A stretch of 64,000 bases of DNA, from contig OX459096.1 of NCBI GenBank assembly GCA_949775045.1, positions 39,962,158 through 40,026,157 of the forward strand. Direction: 5' to 3'. The notes under the pieces were generated by a model. The model made no database searches and had not been told where the DNA came from. It was given only the letters and a program-made list of their open reading frames with translations. The position numbers and the translations under genes were made by a program. This DNA comes from Metridium senile. Lineage: Eukaryota > Cnidaria > Anthozoa > Actiniaria > Metridiidae. Positions 21,861 to 34,316 of the stretch are shown here, one piece after another (position 1 is the stretch's first letter; the number at the start of each line of letters is the position of its first letter).

Positions 21861-22946
21861 TCACAAAAACGAATCCAATATTTGTTTTATTATACACATT
21901 TCTCGAGAAAATTAAGCAACAAAAGCTCTTCAACGTTGAAAGCAAGTTTATTTGAGCAAGAAATCAACTCGCCTGTGTACAGCAGACCCCACCCCTCCCC
22001 AGTAAAGAATACATTTGCTATTCTTTTGGCGAGTAATGCATTGCGGGCGCAATCTACAGTCTGAAAATTAACTTACCCTTGACAATCAGAGACAATCAGA
22101 TTCTTCATAGTTATGAGCTTTGATATTTGCATATATAAATTACGCAGGTGATTGGATAAATTTGGGAACGCTGATTTCAGTTTCAGAATTTCGGACTTTA
22201 TTTCGTAAATCACCTACAGTGTTTCTCATGCCTTCAGAAATACAGAAATAAAACGTTTTTCTTCAAAAGTAGCTGGCTACCTTTTGGAAATTATCACCTG
22301 TGTGTCTATATTAAAATAATAATTCTTCTCAGGCTCTGATAAATATCGTCGAATAATATCCTCGACTTTGTCTCGGTTATTATTCCGCGCTCGATATTCA
22401 ACTCGCCTTCGGCGAATACTTGTTTAAAACAGAAATGAATAAAATTAATTGTGAACTATGAATATATGCAATGGATATTTACCTTTTTATGGTGACTGAT
22501 TTAAATCCTCGAATCCTTTTTTCACACCTCGTAACCTGCATGGAAAAGGTACCATTTAATATCATTATGCAGGTGTACACTGTTTTGTCTGGTTTCGAAG
22601 CACTTCAAAAAAAGCATTAATTTAAAACACGACAGAAAGTAATTCCTTGTGGAAATACCTTAATCGTATTTTCGCCATTTAATTAGCTATGTTTGTAATT
22701 ATATCGTCAACAAGACCGTGAAATATTCATGATATTGCAAACTAAACTTACAAGTCCTTGATGACGTCAATATTCGGTGTTACTATAACAACCTAAGATC
22801 GATCACTCGACGTAGGTCGATGATTTGAAGCACAGGATTACTGGTTAGAACGTCCTTGAACGATTGCATTTGTATAGATTCTATCCCTTCGAAATCTAAA
22901 CTGATTTATTCTTGAATCAATAAGCAGTGTTTGTTTGATAGTACGA

Positions 22947-25900
22947 ATGAGTGCTGAAAACGCGGAAGGGTAAGTAACTGCTGTACATGTGTTGTCGAAC
23001 TCAAGTCGTTTCTTGTCAGCTTCCCGAAATTATCTCGTGTCAGGAAAGATAATAAGATATGTTTTTGTTGACAGTGTTTCTGCTGGCGATGCAGATGAAG
23101 CTATTACGAAAGAAGTTCTTCAAGTAAAAGCAACTGAGGAGGCAATAGCATATCTCGCAGAAATCGGTATGTAAACACACAGTATACGGAAAAAACGTGG
23201 AATCAATGGATTGTCAACTGCACGCTCAATATTTCATCAATGGCCAGAGGAATTCGCTTCTAATCTATTTATTCCCTATCTTATTTCAGTTTTACTGGAT
23301 TAAAAATATAGCCGAGTACAATGTTATTCACGTTTGAAACTAAACAAACAAAAGTCTTTGTGTTTTGGTATTTCTCTGTGCAAGCAAAACTAACTCAAAA
23401 TCAACCCAAAGTCAAACAAAAACACATGCAACGCGACCCTGGCAGCTTTCATGTTATATTTTATTATCATTGACGTTTATAGATTTCAGAAGATCGTTTT
23501 TAAGTTTACTTGGACATGTTTTTAAATGTGCCATTGATACAATGCATATTTACTGCATGTAATATCACTGTCTGGGGAGACATTTGTATGCATGATTCTC
23601 TAAATTGCTCATTTTGATTATCACTTTCCAATTGCTTTGAAACTTTATGAATTTGATTTATCCCTTTAGGTATTTGATCGTTTTACCATTCTTGCTTTAA
23701 CTCATTTAAATGGAAATTAGTCTTTAAATCTCCCTCATAACAACAGAAATGAAAGAGACCCTCTAATTAACACTTTCATTGTTTCTGTCATATTTCCTCT
23801 AACAATTTCCCTTCAAAATACTTCCTCTGATTCAAATTGAATATTTTCCCAAAATGGCATTACAAATGGCACTACATAATCTTATATGGCCAAAAATGTA
23901 GATGTTTTAAGGTTTTTTCCCCTTTTTTAAATCAATTTTGGAATTTTTTCATTTCAGATTAGCACTGTTTTTGTCATACTTTATTTATTGACTTATGGTA
24001 ATCTTGTTTAAGCTGCTATATGGTAAAATGTTGTAAGGCAATTATCTTTCATCAATTTTGATGAACTGTTTAGCTTTGTAAATTAATTGTCTTAAAATAT
24101 TAAATTTACCAGCACTTGAACGCTTTCCTAATAATAATAAATATAATAATAATGATAATAATATCCAATGATGAATTTACAATCTATTATATAGATGTTT
24201 TCCCTTGTCTCCATGTTTTTCCATTAAAATGGTGAAAAAGCTTTTACTACGGAAGAGATTAACAAAATGTTCATCTCGTATAGACTGAAACTTAATCTCC
24301 AAAATGCTCATTGGGAAATGCAAGCAAATGTGATCTATTCGTTTTACCAACAATGTTTTGATTATGTTTACTTTCAAATTTGCTGTGTATTATAAGGATA
24401 AGTGTTCTTGAATATTTCCAATTAGTTTTGTTCACAAAATTTACACTAAGATAAGTATGTCTCCCACCAAGAGGTTACTTTGAAGGTAGCAATGACATTT
24501 TATGGTAATTAAGAACAAAATTAATTGCTCCCTGTAATCCTTAATCTACCAAATATGAACATGGTTGTATTCAGAGCAGTTGATTATCCAGTACATAAGA
24601 TTTGTATATAATTCATCCTCTATATTATGTTTTATCCAGTGGAAAGCACTAGCTTCAATCATCGATCCAACCCATGTTCAAAATGAGTCATCTTCAATTA
24701 ATATGTCAGCCTATCTCAATAATCTATGTCAAAATATAAAAGGATGAATGCTAATTCTGAAATCACAGATGGAGTAAGGAAGTTGTGGTGTCGTCTGTTG
24801 TTTCATTGTTTATTTTTTTTGTATTGTTATGGTTTGATATTGTTTGATTCCTAATATGTAGGATTTGTATATATTATTTATATGTTTTTTTATTTCAAAA
24901 ATAGTTGTCACAAATATCAAAGCTACAGTCCACACTCTAAAGCCTGCAAAGGATGTCAGTTGCTGCAGTGAATGATGAAACAAATATTACCTCGAAAAAT
25001 CATGTAATAAATAAAAAATCATGTTCATAATACTGACATCCTTTGTGGGCTTCAGACTTTGCGGCTTATGGACTGTAGCATGGGCTGCAGCAATGATTTC
25101 TTGAAATAGGCGTATATCCATCACTAATCGTTTGGTTTCATTTGTTAAATAGCATTTGACTTGCGTGAAATAAGTTTAATGTGTAGTTCCAGAAATAATC
25201 CATACCCCATCAGAATTTCCGAATTTGGGACAAATGGTGACCCCCTCCCCGGAATTTGAATATGAATGGCAATCCATGGTTTATTTGTTTGATTCTATAG
25301 ATGATGCAACGTGGAAGTCATTACTGTTGTCTGACTCACTTGTCACAACGTCAGAAGCTGGCAAGGTAAAATATGCCAATTTCAAAATATAGAGCTTCAT
25401 AAGAAGATTAAACTGCATGTCCAGCTGATAATAATAAATAATATAGTATTGTATACTTTTAGAATATTAAACTTGCAATTAATCAGATTTCAGGTGTTTT
25501 TTTTTTTTTAACCAAATGATGAATTCTGTGGTCATAGTTGAAAGGTCTTTAATATAGATTTCCGATTTAGTATAATAAGGCAAGTTATATTCCAAACTGA
25601 GTATCAGACCCAGGGGAGTGGGGGAAGGGGATGTTTAAGTTATTTTCTGGCACGAATCCATTCTTACCACAGGAAGCCCACACTTATTAATTTTGGCAAC
25701 AGTAATCATTTTCAGAATATTGATGACAAAAACAAATAATGATGTAAGCTCACATGACCATTTCTACGAGCATCAAAGAATATGTTGGGCTTTCTGTTGG
25801 TAGAATGGATTTGTTCTCATCTATTCCACTGAATCAAAAATATCTAATGGATATTATCTTAAGTCACTAAAAATAGTATTTACTTTATTTGTATTTTTTG

Positions 25901-28900
25901 TAATTCTGTAAAGAAGTTCTTTTTAGGATAATTCTATTGAATGTGACAACATTTAAAAAATGTTTATAAAGAACTTATGAGCATAACCTAACCTATGATC
26001 CTAAAATGTTAGTATACTCTAAAAATTTTTGATGTTGTTTGTTGTCATTTTAAATTCTGTTGCTATCAGGAAATTGGAGAAATGCACATAACAGTGGAAC
26101 CAACATTATGGAAAGATGAACCCTGTTACCTTGTTCATGCCAACAGTCATGGCGTTATTGATCAAGTACCTATTGGGACATCAGTGACAGCTTACGTAGA
26201 TAGGTCAATGAGAACGTTAGAACAAACACACTATGAGTATGTAAAGGTAATGAAAGTTGAAACTTTTTGTGTGGTGTAGCGCACACAATAAATAAATGTT
26301 ATTTATATGGATAATGGTGTTTAACTGAAAACTAAAACACTTGTAGATTTTCCATATTTTCACTAGTGAAGATATGAAAAAGTTATATACCAAATGTTCC
26401 CATATGTACATGCATATCCTACATATCCTAAAAAATTTTCTTTTTTTTGTCCATATAAAAAAGAACATTACACGTTGGCTTGAAGATATGAATTTTATTT
26501 TCTTGTGTTAAAAACAACATGTATTCACTCACTGTACATGTGCTTGCTCGTAAAATATTGTTTTCACCACTTGGAAATAAAGTTCATATCTTCGCGCCAC
26601 CATGTAATATCCTCTATATATCAATTGTGATAATAGAGTTTACACCCAATTGAAAAAAGGTTGTCATTTGCAAACCTTACGTTGATCATTGATTATAGAA
26701 GCTGATACTAGGAAGGATTGTGGGACACAATAAATTAAATAATCATGTCATCTTCATAGGATCCCTAGGAGCTTGTTTTTGTATGCATATCATAACTTGC
26801 AAAGGAGCTATCAATTTTGTACCAACAATTTTTGTATTGGATACATTTATCTTTTAAAGAAATAGTCATGTCTATAACTTTTTCAACATATGCTTCTCTA
26901 TTAACATTAACTTCAAAAACTCATTAATAATTCATGAGAAATTTTCAAAAGAAATCGTAACTGTGACGAGTGTTTTAACTGAAGATATAGATATACCCTT
27001 ATTTACATAAACTTTAACCTGAATTTTCTCTAATAAACTTTCATAAATCCTTGATTTTTTTTACAAAAACACAAAATATAGGTTGGAGTTTTTGAAGTCG
27101 TTCAATAAACTCGCAGTTCGTGTTTTATCAGGTTTAAAACCACTTGGCTTCGCCTCGTGGTTTTAAATCCTGTTAAAACACTCCTGCTCATTATTAAACT
27201 ATACATAAGATTATTAACATGTTTATGAATGTTTAATGATGCTTATGAAGTAGTGTTTACAACATGAGCGGCCGTGTTGTATCGCCGATACAACACGGAC
27301 GCGAATGTTGTAAACTACTTAAAAAATGTCTAGGTTAGCTCTTTCATATTTTACCAAAATTTTCAAGATTAAAATAAATTTTGCCGTAAAATTACCAGTT
27401 AAAACTTATGCAAATCAGGATATACAACACTAGTGTTGTATCAGATTTACAACACTCGTCATGGTCATGATTTCTTTTGAAAATGTCTCATTAATTATTC
27501 ATGAATTTTTTAATGATGTTTATGAATGATTATGAATGATGAATGATGTTTATGAATGTTTAATGATGTTTATGAATGATGAATGATGTTTATGAATGAT
27601 GAATGATGTTTATGAATGATGTTTATGAATGATGTTTATGAATGTTTAATGGTGTTTATGAATGATGAATGATGTTTATGAATAATTTGACCTTCCATCT
27701 CTATACACATAATGGTAATGTGACATTTTGTTATTTGTGGTTGTTGTAGATTCCTGATAATCCACTGGATAGAAGAACATTTATTTCTCTGGAAGATGAC
27801 GTTTACACTGTACGCAAGACAATGTCTCAAGGAGTTGTAAGTACAAATATCATGAACCTACTTTGATCATATTCTCACAAATAAAACCTTTCTGTGCACT
27901 AAATGCTAATTTAATTGAATCGTTTTCAGAATGCTTTTGAAGATAATGAACAAACAAATATAATAAAATAGAAACAGATGAATAGTTTGAATGTTAAGCA
28001 AAAATTAGAAAAAGAAAAGTTTTATAAAGTCATTTAAAAATTGATAGATTGCAAAACAGTCCCTACTTTTACTCGAAAACTCTCAGGAAATGAGTTGATC
28101 AAAGTTCAATAGAGTGAAGTTTTGGTTGCCAGAGAGTAAGGAGAGACATGACATATGAGAAGGGAGTCTCCCAATTCTCCTCTCCTCATTCTCTCTCTGC
28201 CAAAACTCGCTTGATCAAACTTTAACTCGTCTCCTTGGAGTTTTCATATATAAGTAGGGGTTGTTTTGCAGTCTAGATAATTGAAGACATGTGCTGTTTT
28301 ACAGCTTTTATCAGTATAAATTTTGTTTGCAAAAAGTCTGTAAAAGATGAGAAGAAATTCGTATTATCTACCGTTCCTTTCCGTCGTGAAATAGCCAATT
28401 GCCATTCGCCCCTTCATCTTTTTTAAAATTAAGTGTGTACATGTTTAAAATTGAATTTGAAGATAAAATGTTGGAAAAGGATTACATCCATCTGATTTGA
28501 AGGAAAGAATGAGTAAATGAATAACTTTATTTACATGTCAATGCATTTAGTTTGTACAACTAATTGGGAACATTTTAAACAAAGCAAAATACAAAAAGAA
28601 ACTCTATGTCATCTTAGTACAACAGATTGTTGACATAACTTAATAAAATCTTTCTATCTTTAGGAAATCAAAAAGTCAGAATTTCAGTTCACATCAGAGG
28701 AGTTCAAAGGGTTTATATCAGAAGGCTCCAACCTGCTACTACAAAGAGTCATGGTCAAGAAGGGTGTTCCTGACCAAATGGTCTTCCTTACTTTTGATTC
28801 AGATACTAATGTCAGAACTTCATCATATGTAAGTACCTCTAATCAACAGTTCTTGGTTTACAGAGTGCAGAGTGAATGTTGAACCATGTAATAAAGTTAT

Positions 28901-31735
28901 AATTAAGTTGCAATATTCCAGTTTCGTGTTATCTAACACCGCTGTACTGTTTGTACAAGAGGTGAATTTGTGCAGGGATAACCTTGATTTAACTAAAATT
29001 CAAATGTGATTTCTATTGTTAAGCGATAGCATTTTTCCATGCTTTGTTTGGAATTTGTGAATATTTTAACACAAATCAAGCCTGTGCAAATGCACCTTTT
29101 CTCAAAAAGTGTTTTAAATAGTGACTTAAGTACAGTATACTAAAATTTGTAGTACAAAAAATTGACAGTGAAATCTTTTTTTATGGCAAACCCAGCATCT
29201 GATAGTGATACATTTGTGTGATAAGACTCTATTTGTTATCTTACAAGGTTTATCACAGAACTTGAATTGTCACTGACTTTAACTGTGGTTCACTTCACTC
29301 CCAAAACAACATTGTGAGAAGAAAGCAAGCCACATTAACGTTAAAAAGATATGGAGGCTAAATATATAGAGGATATAACATGGGCGCGCAGAGATATGAA
29401 TTTTATCTTCAAGTGTTGATAAGATATCCCATGAGTGAGCGCAGCGAACGAGTGGGATATTTTTTCAACACGAGAAGATAAAATTCATATCTCCAAGCAC
29501 ACATGTAATGTTCTGTTTATTATATAACAGATTGAAACAAAACAAAAAAATATTTTGAAAGTTGATTGGTTGAGAGTGATATCACACATGTGTGATATCA
29601 ATGATATCTTCATGACTAGGATAGGCTCTTTATCTAGTTGATATCACTCGGTATACCACTATATGTTATATAATAAAATGAAGTATATTTTTTAAAGAAT
29701 ATGTACTTAGTACAAATTAATGTCAACAGAATGACTTTTACCCTTGATAACATGCTATCTTTCGTGTCTGTGTAATCTCTTGATACATGTAGTTCATTCT
29801 TTCTTATTTGTTTAAATGTTTAGCGTTTTCTTGGTTATAAAAGTGAGTTCATTGGTACAGATGATAAGGTCCTACTTGGGCTAGAAAGATTGATCAATAC
29901 CTCTGACGACACACCCCATACTTGGCACGCTTATTTCCTTGATACTGGGTATGTACAGTCAAGTTTATATCTCTGGTTTATATACTATCGTACACTGGTC
30001 GATAAACCTCCCAAATAATTGTATTTTATGTGATAAGACATGGAACTTAAGGAGTACCTCTTGACGATATCTAGATCTTTATCAAGTGTAAATTGATGCA
30101 TGACTTAAAAATAAGCGTGACAAGGGGCTGCTTTAACCGTGTGTTGATTACATGGATAACCAACTAACATTGGGCTTTCTACAAGGGTGTTGGTTTTTGC
30201 GTGGAGTTATCAAAAATGCTCATGTAAATAGAAGTTGTTATGAAAAATACCATCCTACTGCAGTTAACTATGACCGGTGAATCCTTGTTTAGCGTTCCCA
30301 TGCAGCTCTTTTTCTAGAGACCAGTAATCAAAGTCTCATGCATAGAGTGATACTTATTGCAAGTTATACTACCTCATGGATTTTATCGAGAGTGGCTCTT
30401 ATTTTTAACGACCAGGGCCCTGTTGTTCAAAACTCCATCATAGTCTAATCCTGCACGGTTAATTAACTCGCAACAAAACCTAAAAAGTGCTTTAGTACTA
30501 ATCTAGCAACCAGACCGAGTAACCAAAGTAATTTTCACCCAAGCTTATCTCATATTTAGCGAACATTTTCTTTTAGGCTCAGCTGCATTTAAAAATGGGT
30601 GAAGCGCGTTCTGAGCTACTCGACTTAGGTTTAGACAGAAAAGCATCTTGCTATACAAGTCGACTCCTTTTAATAGGTTTTTCTCAACATATATCATGAA
30701 CCAGTTTGTAGCAGATGTTGGTTTTAAGAATTATTTATGATTCAGCGAGACAGAATACGTTATTGGATATTATTTTAATTTCCTTTAATATTTAAAATCT
30801 GTTTTTGCAGCCATTTAGCATCAAGAACACAACTCGGTTCTCAGGTGAAAATGACACTTGCAAGTCTACCAAAACAACAAATACAAGTTGGTAAGATTAC
30901 ACCTTTTTTTTTGACACTCCCCAGAAGCGATCTTCCGTTTAATTTACAACTGAGATAATATAAAATATAATGATTTATATGCTATAAATAGAAATATAAA
31001 ATACAATTCATTAATTATACCATTAATATTTTAGATTTTATCTTATTTTTCGTTGTTTTGTCAATGTTATCCAGGCTATGTAAATGGAATATTTTGAGAA
31101 GTTCTTACTTTGAACTAAAATTCTAGAAATTAGTCTATGTATTTGTAAACTTTCGGATGAACTATACTTAATTCTTTTAATCGCTTCTTTTTTAGATAAT
31201 AAATCAACGTCAGAAGAGAAAAAGCAAAAGCCGTTAAAATGGGACGAAGATATGCAGCTTTATTCCCGTTTTTTAGACAGAAAGGTAAAATATTCAGAGT
31301 ATAGTCTTTTGCCGCGGCTATATAACCGTTATTACATTTTGTAAATACTGAAAGAGCTACCCTGTTTAAATAAAGGAATCTAGCTATCTATTCGTTCGCG
31401 GGCGTCATGTTAGAGGAAATCCCAGCAAACTATATATCATTTTCAAGCTTGATGAACACGGAAGACATCAACATATATAATCAAACATTATTTTCGTGTT
31501 CCGTATCCTTAAAATGTGTGTTTTTCTATCTTAGGCGGAGTTATCTGACGACCATGCAACCTACATGAGAAGGCATCCAGAACTCCGAGCACTTCTGGCC
31601 GACTTTATACAGTTTCTGCTGCTGAGAAAACCTGACGATGTTTGTGAATTTGCGTCAGACTTTTTTTCCGCCTTCTCATCTAGCAGTCCTTCGGGTCCAT
31701 CCTTCGCTCGTTCAGAAACCTCAAATGTACCATAG
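22947..31735 (+). CDS. CATIP: Ciliogenesis-associated TTC17-interacting protein homologue, complete, 10 exons
   Basis: Exons: 22947-22969, 23075-23166, 25301-25365, 26070-26246, 27750-27836, 28664-28828, 29824-29948, 30811-30890, 31196-31284, 31535-31735. Phases join without a stop to give 367 aa, near the 387 of the human protein. Recognised by pattern: PCYLVHANSHG and a SVTAYVDRSMRTLEQ-like segment in exon 4, PDNPLDRRTF in exon 5, and in the last exon HPELRALLADFIQFLLLRKP then FASDFFSAF, a short DPY30/RIIa-like helical pair near residues 312-350. The family protein binds TTC17 and supports actin polymerisation and cilium assembly. The ATG at 22947 is followed after 7 codons by a GTAAGT donor. 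The assignment is from memory of the family; the gene model is more certain than the name. Confidence 0.8.
24886..25117. mobile_element. MITE, family B copy 2
   Basis: It shares CTACAGTCCACAC, GCCTGCAAAGGATGTC, the reverse arms and the end TTGAAATAGGCGTAT with the element at 20436-20749. The left terminus is eroded. It lies in CATIP intron 2. Confidence 0.75.
26463..26613. mobile_element. Hairpin element, family C copy 1
   Basis: The arms GAAGATATGAATTTTATTTT and AAAGTTCATATCTTC are flanked by ACATTACA and its partner TGTAATAT. It shares the GAGATATGAATTTTATCTTC theme with 29369-29514 and 56060-56176. Confidence 0.65.
26922..27507. mobile_element. Inverted-repeat element of about 590 bases, family D copy 1
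   Basis: TTAATAATTCATGAG...TTTTCAAAAGAAATC at the left pairs with GATTTCTTTTGAAAA...ATTATTCATGAA at the right. Inner palindromes include ACAACACGGACGC / GCGGCCGTGTTGT and AAACCACTTGG / CGTGGTTT. A related segment is at 55150-55432. It lies in CATIP intron 4. Confidence 0.65.
27510..27690. repeat. Tandem repeat of about 15-20 bases
   Basis: AATGATGTTTATGAATG units are repeated about nine times with variable spacing, about 60 bases upstream of CATIP exon 5. Confidence 0.9.
28350..28440. mobile_element. Degraded MITE, family A copy 2 (one arm)
   Basis: The reverse complement carries a TTAATTTTAAAAAAG end, a GGGGCGAATGGCAATTGGC block and AATACGAATTTCTTC in the same order as the left half of the element at 17024-17295. 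It lies in CATIP intron 5. Confidence 0.65.
29369..29514. mobile_element. Hairpin element, family C copy 2
   Basis: GAGATATGAATTTTATCTTC pairs with GAAGATAAAATTCATATCTC. An inner ATATCCCATGAGTGAGCGCA / CGAACGAGTGGGATAT stem is present. A further foldback (TTATTATATAAC / GTTATATAATAA) adjoins it at about 29516-29682. Confidence 0.8.
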
Positions 31736-33047
31736 AATTTATGTATTGAATTTGTGTTTTATTTATTCATAAAATTACTAACAAAGTGCCTACGTTAAAT
31801 GCTATATATGTTAGCTGTATATACAGACTGTATTTGATGATAGTCAGTGTATTGTGACTATGACAAACATATAGTTAATTTGTAAATCAGAAAAAGGACG
31901 GACTTTTTTCGACATCCGATTTGTATGATATGTATATGTTTATTATACCTCTCAAATAATCCTCCAATCACATCTCAGTATTTTAGTCACGTGGTGACCA
32001 TTATTTTGCGATATCGGACAGCAACCTATTGGACTCCAACATTTTAATTGTTTACTCGAAATATTGTGAAAAAAATATTTGTTCGGTATAATAAAACACC
32101 TATAGGATTCATCCTCACCCATGCATTATGGCAGATATTTAATGATCTCGATTTCAATATTAGGCTCTGCGGTCTCGACCAACATTGAATTCTCGACTTA
32201 ATATTCTACCATAATGGGCTCGGTTGAATCCAATAAGTGTAAAATGTCTAGTTATAGAAGGGTAGCGAAAACATATAAACAAACAAACAAAAAACATTAC
32301 TTGTCATTAAAACGTTTGTACTTTCTATTACAAGTTGAATTGTTTCTTAATTTTTTTCTAAGTATTTCTACTATAGTCATTGACAATGAGTAATTTATTA
32401 TTATTATTGAATAGAATGGTTCATTTAGTGTATTTCCTCTCTGTTTTCTTCTTTATTGTTGCATGCATTGTACACAATAACGTTATGTTTCTTCGACTGT
32501 CATATAATATCAGCCATGATATATATTGAATACCAACAAGCTTCGAAACTCCCGATATTATATATACCACAGTCACTGTCATCAATATAATTGATAACTG
32601 ATCAGTTTATCGTGAAAAAGAGAGCGGTTATGGGGGCCAATCCTGGTCAAAATAACGTCTTTATTTTTGTGTGTTCTCAACTTGATGATCAATAGATTGT
32701 AAATATTTTGTATTTTATATTTTGTATTTTTTTTTGTATTTTGTATTATTTATGCAGTAGTCCAATAATTGTTATTTTCATAGATTATTTTCTCTTATCA
32801 ACCTAATCGAAAATAAATTGTTTTTATCAGAATGAAATATAGTACATAGCCTGCGATGCCGGGGGTCTGCGGGGTTGCGAGGAAGAGAGAAGCGGGCAGA
32901 CAGTCTTTTCCTTTTTTTACTCTCCCTTTTTCTTCTCTCCCTTATCACGGATAAACTTTTGTGGTGTTTTGACCAGGATTGATGGCCCCCAAAGAGAAAT
33001 GATTACGGACGTTTACGGATATGAACTTGTGTCATCTTCTGTTTTTT
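31736..33047. other. Intergenic region between CATIP-like gene and GPCR (convergent)
   Basis: No gene was recognised. An AATAAA at about 32090 could be a polyadenylation signal for the CATIP-like transcript. An inverted-repeat element lies at 32631-32991. Confidence 0.55.
32631..32991. mobile_element. MITE with TGGGGGCCAATCCTGGTCAA ends
   Basis: The left end TGGGGGCCAATCCTGGTCAA and right end TTGACCAGGATTGATGGCCC (followed by CCA) are reverse complements with one or two differences. The interior contains an AGCCTGCG motif and pyrimidine-rich DNA. Confidence 0.75.
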
Positions 33048-34316
33048 TTAAACCAATGTCTTTTTCGGCTTAATGATTCCACAAGATAGTGTCAACATAA
33101 GTATTTTTCGAAATGCGGGCAGTCTCCAAGCAAAGATAAACGCATCTAAGCAAACCTTGACAAATAGCATAACATCGGTGACTCGAAGAGCTATGTGAAT
33201 ATACACATTTTCTTCAAAGTTTTCTGGCGTTTTCAAAAGGAAGACATAGAAAACAATAGTATGCGAAACAGAAGAAAGCAGTAATACTGCAGACAAATAA
33301 AAACTCATAACAGCAAACTGTTTCTCTACTGGGGCCTTTTTCCGCTTTAGTGACGGCTGCCGGTTTGGTTGAGGTGGTTCTGCTACGCTAGAGCTTATGT
33401 CCTGGTTCACACAGTTTTCTCTTAGGCTGTTCGCTTCCAAAGATTTCAATTTGAAAATTGTTCTTATTAAAGTTTTATTATCTTCATTTTTCAAGCAATC
33501 TTTAGGCAAATTGACCATATTATGAGGAACCTCAGACACTACAGTGCAGGTAGTAGATTTGCTTCGGGGCGTGTTCTGAACATTTGATTGCATTGAATCT
33601 GTAGCGGGATAGAATTCTTTGAGTCTTATTGTATCCAATCGACTTAGTGCAGGTCTAGCTACGTGTTGTTGGAATGCTTTACGAATAAGTATATGAACGA
33701 CTATGATAAGAAGTGAAATCAAGGTAGGATGAAGAATAACATCCCACAGCAGGAACTTACCGCGACTGACACCAGTAAACTGAATTAAACTAAATCCCAG
33801 AAAGTAGATTCCACTCACTACAAGTAGACGAATGACTCTTTTGGTTGTAACGATAGATTTGTATTTATGCGGGTATTTGATAGCGATGTACTGAGAAAGG
33901 GACATTGCCAGGACGGTAACGAACGATGTACTTATGGCGACTGTTGAAATTGTTCCTCCGACTATGTAGATAATCTTTGTAATTTCCAATTCCCTTGAAT
34001 TCGGTCTGTAATAGTTTAGAATATAGTGGACTGCAAAAGCTGGTTCTACTAGCAAACCTGTGAAGAAATCAGCCACTGATAGTCCTGCTATAAAGGCAAT
34101 GGTTGGTGTCTTTCTGAAGCACTTGAAAGTATCCCGGTACAAAGCAAACAGAAAAACGCCGTTCGTCACTACAGTGACTGGAGATAGTACAATTAGAACA
34201 TAGGCGGACCAAAGCTCTACTTTGTTGTAAACATCTACAAGATGGCTGTAGTCTTTGGCTGTTAGATTCATCGTTTCACTGGTGTTCGTCCCAACTACGT
34301 GATTTACCATGTCCAA
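33048..34316 (-). CDS. Rhodopsin-family G protein-coupled receptor, intronless, divergent orphan
   Basis: A single 422-codon frame with seven hydrophobic segments at about 37-60, 71-97, 114-140, 161-182, 192-214, 334-360 and 371-397. Family marks kept: Asn52 in helix 1 (TNG) and Asp83 in helix 2 (LSVADF). Family marks altered: the DRY box is SQY (141-143), the NPxxY motif of helix 7 is DAFIF (391-395), helix 6 lacks CWxP, and helix 4 lacks the usual Trp. The third intracellular loop is long (about 215-333) and rich in Ser, Asn, Lys and Pro. Two N-glycosylation sites lie in the short extracellular N-terminus (Asn11, Asn17). It should sit in the plasma membrane; ligand and coupling are unknown. 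Cnidarian genomes hold many intronless orphan receptors of this sort. The ATG at 34316 leaves a suitable N-terminus. Confidence 0.92.
   Translation of the reverse strand: MDMVNHVVGTNTSETMNLTAKDYSHLVDVYNKVELWSAYVLIVLSPVTVVTNGVFLFALYRDTFKCFRKTPTIAFIAGLSVADFFTGLLVEPAFAVHYILNYYRPNSRELEITKIIYIVGGTISTVAISTSFVTVLAMSLSQYIAIKYPHKYKSIVTTKRVIRLLVVSGIYFLGFSLIQFTGVSRGKFLLWDVILHPTLISLLIIVVHILIRKAFQQHVARPALSRLDTIRLKEFYPATDSMQSNVQNTPRSKSTTCTVVSEVPHNMVNLPKDCLKNEDNKTLIRTIFKLKSLEANSLRENCVNQDISSSVAEPPQPNRQPSLKRKKAPVEKQFAVMSFYLSAVLLLSSVSHTIVFYVFLLKTPENFEENVYIHIALRVTDVMLFVKVCLDAFIFAWRLPAFRKILMLTLSCGIIKPKKTLV

Larger units (their letters stand above)
19601..22946. other. Intergenic region between K+ channel and CATIP-like gene (divergent 5' ends)
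   Basis: No gene was recognised. It holds a MITE (20436-20749), a near-perfect hairpin (20755-20862), a foldback (21357-21440) and a pentanucleotide microsatellite (21559-21860). The rest is unremarkable AT-rich DNA; promoters of both flanking genes should be here. Confidence 0.6.

Noticed and set aside
21545..21955. 136-codon Phe/Tyr/Ser/Ile-rich frame
   Set aside because: Pure translation of the TTCTA repeat.
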